Of a stretch of 12,699 bases of DNA, positions 6,887-12,699 are shown one piece after another. Every line of letters begins with the position of its first letter. The stretch's first letter is position 1. Below the pieces are notes generated by a model. It had not been told where the DNA came from, made no database searches, and saw nothing but the letters and a program-made list of their open reading frames with translations. Position numbers and translations under genes: made by a program. The stretch comes from Gammaproteobacteria bacterium. GTDB taxonomy: Bacteria; Pseudomonadota; Gammaproteobacteria; Steroidobacterales; Rariloculaceae. The stretch covers positions 1-12,699 of the forward strand of contig JAFGNC010000015.1 of assembly GCA_016927175.1 (NCBI GenBank), written 5' to 3'.

Positions 6887-7013
6887 GGAGCTTGTGCATG
6901 GACGGCCGGCCGCGGGCGGCGGCGAGGGCGCGGCTGGCGAGCGAGATACCGGATTATTGCAACTCGGCCGCGGCGATGCACACCGGCGGAGACCGAGCTT
7001 GGCCCGCGGGGCT

Positions 7014-7685
7014 CTATCCTCTGGCTCTGCCGGACCGGCGTTTCGGCTTCGAGCCGACGATGGCATCGTAGCCCGATACGAGACGGAACGCGCGCGCGAG
7101 ATTCTCGACGAACAGCTTCTGGCCCATGAAAATCGGGCCCGGCCGGTTGATGATCGTATTATTGATCGTGCCGAGCGCGATCTGCATCGCGAAGCGCACG
7201 TTCATCTCCTCGTCGCTCGTGAGCCGCCGGCGCGCTTCCCTCTCCATGCGTTCGATGAAGGCGCTCGCGAGCTCGTGTCCGTGCTCGCGGATCGGCTGCC
7301 AGAACTGCGGATCGTTGATGCTGCGGATCAGCGCGGCGCGCCAGAACCGGCGGCGCTTCCAGTAGTAATTGACGGCATCGGCGATCAGCGCGTTGATCCA
7401 CTCCCCGTCGGGCAGCGTCGCGAACAGCTTGGACCGCTCCCGCGTGCGCTGCTCGAGGTGGTGCGCGATCAGGGCGTCGAAGTACTCGTCCTTGCTCTTG
7501 AATCGCGCATAAAAGGCGCCGACGGAGTAACCGGCCTCGCGCGCGAGCTCCGCGATCGTGATCGACTCGAACTCGCGTTCCTCGAGCAGCTTGAAGCCGG
7601 TCGCGACCAGCGCCTCGTAGGTTCGGCGCCCCCGTTCCTGCTTGATCCGCTGGCTTGCAGCCGGGAGCGCGCTCGCTTGACTCAT
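7014..7685 (-). CDS. TetR/AcrR-family transcriptional regulator
   Basis: 223 residues, normal for the family. The N-terminal DNA-binding domain is clear: a first helix with YEALVATGFKLLEE, then the helix-turn-helix at about 43-62 (ITIAELAREAGYSVGAFYARF) followed by KSKDEYF, the standard TetR pattern. The rest (about 75-205) is a helical ligand-binding/dimerisation domain of unknown effector, and the C-terminus is basic. ATG 7685 is supported by homology to the usual TetR N-terminus and by a good promoter just upstream, although its SD is weak (GGA only). The gene is divergent from the sulfatase and lies upstream of the BCCT gene on the same strand. TetR proteins commonly repress a divergent neighbour and themselves, so the sulfatase is the first candidate target and the transporter the second. 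It does not resemble the choline repressor BetI in the visible N-terminal region. Confidence 0.93.
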   Translation of the reverse strand: MSQASALPAASQRIKQERGRRTYEALVATGFKLLEEREFESITIAELAREAGYSVGAFYARFKSKDEYFDALIAHHLEQRTRERSKLFATLPDGEWINALIADAVNYYWKRRRFWRAALIRSINDPQFWQPIREHGHELASAFIERMEREARRRLTSDEEMNVRFAMQIALGTINNTIINRPGPIFMGQKLFVENLARAFRLVSGYDAIVGSKPKRRSGRARG

Positions 7686-7705
7686 AATCGCGAATCCATA
7701 TTCTG

Positions 7706-7734
7706 TTTATGCAGATGCGAGAGCATTCCGTCAA
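7706..7734 (-). promoter_or_regulatory. Sigma-70-type promoter of the TetR gene
   Basis: On the minus strand TTGACG (7729-7734, 5 of 6 with TTGACA) is followed by exactly 17 bp and CATAAA (7706-7711, 4 of 6 with TATAAT). The expected start is near 7699, giving a leader of only about 14 nt before ATG 7685. It is the best promoter match in the window. Confidence 0.55.
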
Positions 7735-7752
7735 CCGGGGCAGGCGGCATTC

Positions 7753-7758
7753 TATAAC
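7753..7758 (+). promoter_or_regulatory. Possible -10 element for the sulfatase gene
   Basis: TATAAC (5 of 6) on the plus strand in the divergent TetR/sulfatase region. Its -35 zone would fall on the TetR -35 box (7729-7734), where no good plus-strand hexamer is seen. This may be a factor-dependent promoter sharing DNA with the TetR promoter. Confidence 0.3.
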
Positions 7759-7830
7759 GCTGCTCGGGGCGGGAAGCTTGCGGCGTTGCACGATCGGAAC
7801 GAAGCGGGGGGCTACGATGGGCGCGATGAC

Positions 7831-9669
7831 GTGTTGAGGGTGCGCTATCGCCTGCGGGCGACGCCGTCGGGGCGCGCGTCTGCCGCGGCCGCGTTGCTGG
7901 CGATGCTGTCGTTGCTCGTCGGCTGCGGCGGCGCTGAAGACGGATCCGGCGGGCGATCCGCTGCCGTCGAATCCCCCACACGGCAGCCGGGAGCGCAGCA
8001 GCCGGAATCACAGCCGCGCCCGGGCGGCCCCGACGGCGAGGGTGCTGCTTCCCGTGAGCCCGGCGGGGTGCCGGGCGCCGGCGCCCGCCCGAACATCGTG
8101 CTGATCGTCGCCGACGATCTCGGTTACTCCGACCTCGGCGCCTTCGGCGGCGAGATCCCGACGCCGAACATCGACGCTCTCGCGCGCGACGGCATGATGC
8201 TGACGCAGTTCTACTCGAGTCTCGCGTGCTCGCCGACTCGCTCGATGCTGTTCTCCGGCACGGACAACCACGTCGCGGGCCTCGGCGTCATGGGCCCGCC
8301 GCAGGATCCGAAGCTGCGCGGCCAGCCGGGGTACGAAGCTCACCTGAACTTCCGCGTCGCGAGCCTCGCGAGCCTGATGCGCGACGCTGGGTATCGCACG
8401 TACATGACGGGGAAATGGCACCTCGGCCGCGACGTCGAGACAGGCCCCGCCGCCCGCGGCTTCGACCGCTCGTTCGTATCGCTCGACGGCGCGGCGCACC
8501 TCGGCGGTCTGTCCTGGAACGGTCCCGGGCTCGCGCCGTACCGGGACGGCGAGGAGCTCGTGACGGTCGGCGAGGATTTCTACTCGACCCGCTTTTATAC
8601 GCAGCGGATGATCGAGTACATCGAGTCCGATCGCGGCGGCGCCGCGGCCGCGGAGCGTGCGGCGGGCAGCGGCGGCGCGGAGGACGACGCGCCGTTCTTC
8701 GCCTACCTCGCATACACGGCGCCGCACTGGCCGCTGCAGGCGCCGCGCGAGAGCATCGCGAAGTTCGAAGGCTGGTACGACGAGGGCTACGAAGCGCTGT
8801 ACCGGCGCAGGCTCGAGCGCGCGAAAGAGCTCGGCCTCGTGCCGGCGGATTTCGAAGGGATTCCGCCGGTGGACGGGCAGCCGAGCTGGGAGGAGCTGAC
8901 CGACGAGGAGCGGCGCTTCGCCGCCCGCCGAATGGAGATCTACGCGGCGATGGTCAGCGACCTCGATGCCTACGTCGGCCGCTTCGTCGATTACCTCGAG
9001 GAGATCGGCGAGCTCGACGACACGTTCATCTTCTTCATGTCCGACAACGGCCCCGAATCCTCACGCCGCGAGCTGGTGCCTCCCGTGAGCCGCTGGGTCG
9101 AGACCTGCTGCGACAACTCGTACGAGAACCTCGGCGCCGGCGATTCCTACGTGATGTACGGCCCGAACTGGGCGCGCGCCGGCTCGGCGCCGTTCCGGCG
9201 CTGGAAGGCGACGGCGTTCGAGGGTGGCATCCACGTGCCCGCGTTCGCGCGTTTTCCGGGCGTCGTGCCGGAAGGCGGCCGCAACGATGCGTTCGCGACC
9301 GTCATGGACCTGCTGCCGACGTTCCTCGCGCTGGCCGGCGCCGAGCACCCGGGTGAGACCTATCGCGGCCGCCCGGTGGCGCCGGTGCGAGGCGAGTCGT
9401 TGCTGCCGATGCTGAGCGGCCGCGCGCAGGACGCGCACGACGAGGAGTACTACGTCGGCTGGGAGCTGTACGGCCACCGCGCCGTACGGCAGGGAAACTG
9501 GAAAATTGTCTGGGATCCCACCGAGCGCGAGGCGGCCGCGTGGCATCTGTTCGACCTGTCGCGCGACCCGGGCGAGCAGAGCGACCTCGCCGCGGCGGAA
9601 CCGGAGCGGCTCGAGCGGATGCTCGAGCTGTGGGAGCGTTATCGTCGCGACAGCGGCGTGATCCTGTAG
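7831..9669 (+). CDS. Lipoprotein arylsulfatase, Pseudomonas AtsA-like (type I, formylglycine)
   Basis: 612 residues from GTG 7831. A basic start, hydrophobic segment and lipobox LVGC (Cys 32) predict a lipoprotein; Gly at +2 allows outer-membrane sorting. A low-complexity Gly/Pro/Gln/Ser linker of roughly 55 residues precedes the sulfatase domain. Active-site marks: VADDLGYSDLG (D95, D96, calcium ligands), CSPTR (C133, to be oxidised to formylglycine), GKWHLG (K195, H197), SDNG (D405, N406) and a late GNWKIVWDP. The stretch after CSPTR (SML, GTDNHVAGLG) closely resembles P. aeruginosa arylsulfatase AtsA. It hydrolyses sulfate esters; the natural substrate is unknown. No maturase (FGE or anSME) gene is in the window, so activation must come from elsewhere. 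The start is uncertain: TTG 7786, with a GGGAAG 9 nt upstream, would give a 46-residue pre-lipobox region, long for a signal peptide. GTG 7840 is also possible. The gene is divergent from TetR and convergent with the kinase. Confidence 0.93.
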   Translation: MLRVRYRLRATPSGRASAAAALLAMLSLLVGCGGAEDGSGGRSAAVESPTRQPGAQQPESQPRPGGPDGEGAASREPGGVPGAGARPNIVLIVADDLGYSDLGAFGGEIPTPNIDALARDGMMLTQFYSSLACSPTRSMLFSGTDNHVAGLGVMGPPQDPKLRGQPGYEAHLNFRVASLASLMRDAGYRTYMTGKWHLGRDVETGPAARGFDRSFVSLDGAAHLGGLSWNGPGLAPYRDGEELVTVGEDFYSTRFYTQRMIEYIESDRGGAAAAERAAGSGGAEDDAPFFAYLAYTAPHWPLQAPRESIAKFEGWYDEGYEALYRRRLERAKELGLVPADFEGIPPVDGQPSWEELTDEERRFAARRMEIYAAMVSDLDAYVGRFVDYLEEIGELDDTFIFFMSDNGPESSRRELVPPVSRWVETCCDNSYENLGAGDSYVMYGPNWARAGSAPFRRWKATAFEGGIHVPAFARFPGVVPEGGRNDAFATVMDLLPTFLALAGAEHPGETYRGRPVAPVRGESLLPMLSGRAQDAHDEEYYVGWELYGHRAVRQGNWKIVWDPTEREAAAWHLFDLSRDPGEQSDLAAAEPERLERMLELWERYRRDSGVIL

Positions 9670-9706
9670 CGGGCGTTCGGCTCGTCGCGGCGGTGCGCCG
9701 ACCGCT

Positions 9707-11728
9707 TCAGTCGAGCGACGCGAGCATCGCCTGCAGCTCGTCGATGTCCGCCGGCTTGATCATGTGGCGATCGAAGCCCGCTTCGCGCGCCCGGCGGCGG
9801 TCGTCCTCCTGCCCCCAGCCCGTCAACGCCACGATCGGCGTCTTCCGCTCCGGGAACTCCCGCCGTATGCGGCGCGCGACCTCGTAGCCGTCCATCTGCG
9901 GCATGCCGATGTCGAGCAGCACGACATCGGGAGCGTCGTCGCGGTAGGCGGCGAGGCCCGCGGCGCCGCCGTTCTCGATGCGGACCTCGGCGCCGAGGTG
10001 CTGCAGCAACAGGCTGAGGCTCAGCGCCGCATCGTGATTGTCGTCAACGACCAGGATCCGCTTCCCGGCGGCCAGGTTCGGTACCGGCGGGGCTGCCGGC
10101 GAGGCGGCGGGATCGGGCGCCGGCGCGAGCGGCAGGCGTACCACGAACTCGCTGCCGCGGCCGATCCCCGCGCTGAATGCCTCGATCGTGCCCCCATGCA
10201 TCTGCGCAAGCTGCCGGGCCAGCGCGAGGCCGATGCCGAGCCCGCCCTGCGCGTCGCTCGCGCGGCTGAACATCCGGAACAGCCGCGGCAGCGTCTCCGC
10301 GTCGATGCCGGCGCCCGAGTCCCGCACCGCGATCCTGACCGACGCAGCCTCGCGGCGGGCCTCGACGACGATGCGGCCGCCGGGGTCGGTGTACCTGGCG
10401 GCGTTGTTCAGCAGGTTGGCGAGGATCTGTGACAGCCGGATCGGATCACCGTCGAGCCACAGCGGCTCGTCCGGCAGGTCGACCTCGAGCGCGTGCTCCG
10501 CCGCGTCGATCAGCGGGCGGCTCGTCTCGAGGGCGCTCATCACGACGCTCGCGACCGCGACGAGCTCTCGGCGCAGCTCGAGCGCCCCGCGGCTGATTCT
10601 CGAGACTTCGAGCAGGTCGTCGACGAGGCGGACGAGATGGTCGACCTGCCGGTCCATCATCGCGAAGACCGCGTCGCCGGCATTGCGGCCGGGGCCGGCC
10701 CGGCGCAGCAGCTGCAGCGAGCTGCGCAGAGGCGCCAGAGGGTTACGCAGCTCGTGCGACAGCGTCGCCAGAAACTCGTTCTTGCGCTGATCGGCTTCCC
10801 GCAGCGCCGCGTCCATCTCGCGCAGCGCTTCCTCGGCTGCTCTTCTTTCCGTCACGTCGTAGAGCACGGCGACGAAGCCGGCTACCGATCCGTCCGGCGC
10901 GGGCTCCGGAACGTAGGCGCAGTGCATCCAGCGCGTGCCGATCTGCTCGTATTCGAGCTTCTCCTCGAACTCGGCCCGCTGCCCGCCGAGCACGGCGTTC
11001 ACGTGCGGCTCGAGCCGGCGGTAGACGCCCTCGCCGACGACGTCGCGAACGTGGCGGCCGACCAGCTGCTCCGGCCGCTGCCCGAAGCGGGCGGCATAGG
11101 GCGCGTTGACGAACCTGAAGCGGACGTCGGCGTCGCACTGCACGATCAGCGCCGGCGCGTTGTCCGTCACGAAGCGCAGCTGCGCCTCGCTCGCGCGCAG
11201 CGCCCGCTCCGCGCGCCTGCGCTCCGTCACGTCCTCCAGCGAGACGAGCACGTTCCGGAGCTGCGGATCCTCGGCCCTGAACGTCATCGACAGCAGCACG
11301 TCGCGCCGGTCGCCGTTGAGCGTCCTCAGTACGGTTTCGGAGCGGAAGTGGCGGCGCCCGTCGAGAATCGCGATCAGCACTTCCGCGAAGGCGTCCGCGG
11401 TATCGGGCAGCAGCACGTTGTGCAGCGGCCCGAGCAGCTGACTTTCGTCGGTGGCGCCGAACAGCCGGAGCATGGCCTCGTTGGCCTCGACCGTGCGCAC
11501 GAGGTCGATCGCGCGCTGCACGAAGTCGGGATGAGCGGTGAAGTAGGCGCGAAAATCGGCGACGCCGGCGGCGGCGAGGCCGTCGAGCGCCGCCTTGACG
11601 GCAGAGTAGTCCTGGACGCAGATCGAGACGTCTACGCTCAGGAAAATGCTGTGGTAGCGCTGTTCGTCCGCTTCCGCGCGCGCAGCGACGAAGAGACGGC
11701 GGGATGTCAGAGCCCTCTGTTCGGTCAT
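9707..11728 (-). CDS. Soluble hybrid sensor histidine kinase (PAS-PAS-HisKA-HATPase-REC)
   Basis: 673 residues with no membrane segment or signal peptide, so a cytosolic sensor. Order: an N-terminal PAS-like region (about 20-165) opening with DVSICVQDYSAVK, ending in EDVTERRRAERAL; a second PAS domain (about 175-300) ending in YDVTERRAAEEAL; a HisKA dimerisation helix with SHELRNPLAPL (phosphorylatable H325); an HATPase_c domain with NLLNNAARY, RDSGAGID and GLGIGLAL; a Pro/Ala linker; and a C-terminal receiver with D606 (LLDIGMPQMDGYE), T636 and K658. All catalytic residues needed for autophosphorylation and for receiver phosphorylation are present. No output domain or separate DNA-binding response regulator is in the window, so it is an orphan whose final target (probably via an Hpt protein) is elsewhere. 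ATG 11728 follows a TTG codon directly; neither has a clear SD. The gene is divergent from the thioredoxin gene and converges on the sulfatase, with 37 bp between stop codons. Confidence 0.93.
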   Translation of the reverse strand: MTEQRALTSRRLFVAARAEADEQRYHSIFLSVDVSICVQDYSAVKAALDGLAAAGVADFRAYFTAHPDFVQRAIDLVRTVEANEAMLRLFGATDESQLLGPLHNVLLPDTADAFAEVLIAILDGRRHFRSETVLRTLNGDRRDVLLSMTFRAEDPQLRNVLVSLEDVTERRRAERALRASEAQLRFVTDNAPALIVQCDADVRFRFVNAPYAARFGQRPEQLVGRHVRDVVGEGVYRRLEPHVNAVLGGQRAEFEEKLEYEQIGTRWMHCAYVPEPAPDGSVAGFVAVLYDVTERRAAEEALREMDAALREADQRKNEFLATLSHELRNPLAPLRSSLQLLRRAGPGRNAGDAVFAMMDRQVDHLVRLVDDLLEVSRISRGALELRRELVAVASVVMSALETSRPLIDAAEHALEVDLPDEPLWLDGDPIRLSQILANLLNNAARYTDPGGRIVVEARREAASVRIAVRDSGAGIDAETLPRLFRMFSRASDAQGGLGIGLALARQLAQMHGGTIEAFSAGIGRGSEFVVRLPLAPAPDPAASPAAPPVPNLAAGKRILVVDDNHDAALSLSLLLQHLGAEVRIENGGAAGLAAYRDDAPDVVLLDIGMPQMDGYEVARRIRREFPERKTPIVALTGWGQEDDRRRAREAGFDRHMIKPADIDELQAMLASLD

Positions 11729-11774
11729 CAACGGTCCGTGTCGCGGGCAGGATTTGGCGATCGTGCGACAGCTT

Positions 11775-11807
11775 ACAGCGTCCGAGCCGGTCGTCGCCAG
11801 ACGCTGT
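11775..11807. repeat. Inverted repeat in the kinase/thioredoxin divergent region
   Basis: ACAGCGT (11775-11781) and ACGCTGT (11801-11807) are exact inverted copies around 19 bp. An overlapping second pairing, CGACAGC (11766-11772) with GCTGTCG (11803-11809), also exists. It lies about 40-80 bp upstream of the kinase ATG and could be a regulator site. Nothing else clear, apart from the leader hairpins at 11935-11962, was found in the 249-bp gene-free stretch 11729-11977. Confidence 0.3.
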
Positions 11808-11934
11808 CGCGGCGCGTCTCGCCGCCCGTATGGGCGCTCGCCCTTGCCGCTGCGCGATCGCAGGCCGGACGACGGGCGGCATCAGAATGCCCGGGGGGCG
11901 GCATTACGTCGCTTCGGGCGAGTACGGATGGACG

Positions 11935-11962
11935 CCGGCCTCTGGCCGGGGCTTCGGCCCGG
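11935..11962 (+). promoter_or_regulatory. Overlapping GC-rich leader hairpins before the thioredoxin gene
   Basis: CCGGCC TCT GGCCGG (11935-11949) is a perfect 6-bp hairpin. It overlaps GGGC TTCG GCCC (11949-11960), a stem closed by a cUUCGg tetraloop and extendable by CC/GG with one bulged G. The two share bases and cannot both form fully. They end 15 nt before ATG 11978, where no SD is visible, so they may influence initiation of this message. Confidence 0.35.
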
Positions 11963-11977
11963 TGCTACCGTCATCCC

Positions 11978-12699
11978 ATGAATGTCACCACCGCCGACTT
12001 CGAGACCGAGGTCATCGCAGCCTCCCGTCGCCTTCCGGTCGTCGCGGATTTCTGGGCGCCGTGGTGCGGCCCGTGCCGCACGCTGAGCCCGATCATCGAG
12101 AAGGTCGCGGGCGAGTTCGCCGGCCGCGTCAAGCTCGTGAAGGTCGACTCCGATCAGAATCCCGAGCTGTCCCAGGCGCTCGGCATCCGCTCGATACCGA
12201 CCGTCGTCGCTTTTCGGGACGGCCGCACGGTGTCGCACTTCCTCGGTGCGGTGCCGGAGAGCCAGGTGCGGGCGTTCTTCGAGAAGCTGTTGCCCTCGCC
12301 GTCCGAGGAGGCGCTGCGCCGAGCCGAAGCGCTGTACCAGGAAGGGCGCTATGACGACGCCGAGCAGGCGCTGTCGGAAGTGAAGTCCGGCGATCCGGCG
12401 CTCGACGCTCGCGCCGAGGCGCTGCGTCACGGTATCGCGTTCGCGCGCGCCGGCGCCGACGGGCCGGGCGAGGATGCGCTGCGCGCGAAGCTCGAAACGC
12501 ACCCCGACGATCACGACGCGCGGCTGGCACTGGCCGGCGTGTATGCCTCGCAGCGCCGCTATGCGCAGGCCATGGAGGAGTTGCTCGAGATCGTGCAGCG
12601 CGCGAAGAACTGGCGCGACGGCGAGGCGCGCCGGCAGATGCTCGCGGTCTTCGATCTCGCAGGCTCCGATTCCGCGCTGGTCGCCGAATACCGCCGCAA
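11978..12699 (+). CDS. cnoX: CnoX/YbbN-like thioredoxin-TPR co-chaperone, 3'-truncated by window edge
   Basis: 240 complete codons from ATG 11978; the frame is open to the right edge. Residues 1-105 form a thioredoxin domain: DFWAPWCGPCR with redox motif CGPC (30-33) and cis-Pro P74 in SIPT. From about 110 on come helical TPR-like repeats (RRAEALYQEGRYDDAEQAL, then DARLALAGVYASQRRYAQAMEELL), the arrangement of CnoX/YbbN, a holdase that protects proteins from oxidative damage and hands them to GroEL or DnaK. E. coli YbbN lacks the CXXC pair, whereas this protein keeps it, as does Caulobacter CnoX, so it may also reduce disulfides. No signal peptide, hence cytosolic. Family members usually end soon after an EYRRK/RLAS segment, so fewer than about 20 residues seem to be missing. 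There is no recognisable SD; the start is chosen because the thioredoxin domain begins normally at this ATG. Confidence 0.9.
   Translation, partial: MNVTTADFETEVIAASRRLPVVADFWAPWCGPCRTLSPIIEKVAGEFAGRVKLVKVDSDQNPELSQALGIRSIPTVVAFRDGRTVSHFLGAVPESQVRAFFEKLLPSPSEEALRRAEALYQEGRYDDAEQALSEVKSGDPALDARAEALRHGIAFARAGADGPGEDALRAKLETHPDDHDARLALAGVYASQRRYAQAMEELLEIVQRAKNWRDGEARRQMLAVFDLAGSDSALVAEYRR

Noticed and set aside
7723..7752. Direct repeat GCATTC (7723-7728 and 7747-7752) as a TetR site
   Set aside because: Six bases with no dyad symmetry; likely chance.
7786..7830. TTG 7786 as the sulfatase start
   Set aside because: It has a fair SD-like GGGAAG, but would place 46 residues with several acidic ones before the lipobox Cys. 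GTG 7831 gives a normal lipoprotein signal. Not fully excluded.
8226..9356. Second plus-strand open frame inside the sulfatase gene
   Set aside because: Arg-rich frame-shifted reading of the sulfatase with no conserved motif.
7831..9669. Choline sulfatase (BetC) as the identity of the sulfatase
   Set aside because: BetC is a soluble cytosolic enzyme with a different sequence around the active-site Cys; this protein is a lipoprotein with AtsA-like sequence.
9687..9705. Bidirectional terminator between the convergent sulfatase and kinase genes
   Set aside because: Only a 5-bp stem (GCGGT/ACCGC) without T-tracts on either side; too weak to call.
1..12699. CRISPR arrays, tRNA/rRNA genes, insertion sequences, phage or plasmid functions
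   Set aside because: Scanned for regular spaced repeats, tRNA-like elements, transposase motifs and long terminal inverted repeats; none recognised.

Overview
The window is a GC-rich (roughly two-thirds G+C by eye), densely coding stretch of a Gram-negative chromosome. A TonB-dependent outer-membrane receptor, a Tat-type signal peptide, a lipobox sulfatase and a CnoX/YbbN-type thioredoxin-TPR protein together point to a pseudomonadote, probably a high-GC gammaproteobacterium. Genus cannot be assigned by reading alone. No rRNA, tRNA, CRISPR array, insertion sequence or prophage gene was seen. The content looks like ordinary accessory metabolism, uptake and signalling genes, with two unusual gene pairs.

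Layout. (1) 1-4185, minus: a TonB-dependent receptor followed after 53 nt by a thiamine-diphosphate (TPP) enzyme of the benzoylformate decarboxylase/acetolactate synthase superfamily that carries a twin-arginine signal and runs off the left edge. A strong hairpin sits between the two genes. A perfect 19-bp dyad overlaps the likely -10 box in front of the receptor. (2) 4421-6870, minus: a BCCT-family (betaine/carnitine/choline) transporter, followed 2 nt after its stop codon by a small cytosolic trypsin-fold protein whose catalytic serine is replaced by arginine (GDRGGPL). (3) 7014-7685, minus: a TetR-family regulator, divergent from (4) 7831-9669, plus: a lipoprotein arylsulfatase with the CSPTR formylglycine motif. 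(5) 9707-11728, minus: a soluble PAS-PAS-HisKA-HATPase-REC hybrid histidine kinase, convergent with the sulfatase. (6) 11978 to the right edge, plus: a CnoX/YbbN-like thioredoxin with a C-terminal TPR-like region, missing only its last few residues.

How the genes may work together (inference). The receptor/TPP-enzyme pair looks like an uptake-and-processing unit: ligand import across the outer membrane plus a periplasmic carbon-carbon lyase or ligase that is exported already folded with its cofactor. The transporter and pseudoprotease are probably translated from one message, so the inactive protease fold may act as a binding or regulatory partner of the transporter or of solute stress. The TetR protein sits between transporter and sulfatase and could control either or both. 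The kinase and thioredoxin look unrelated to these units.
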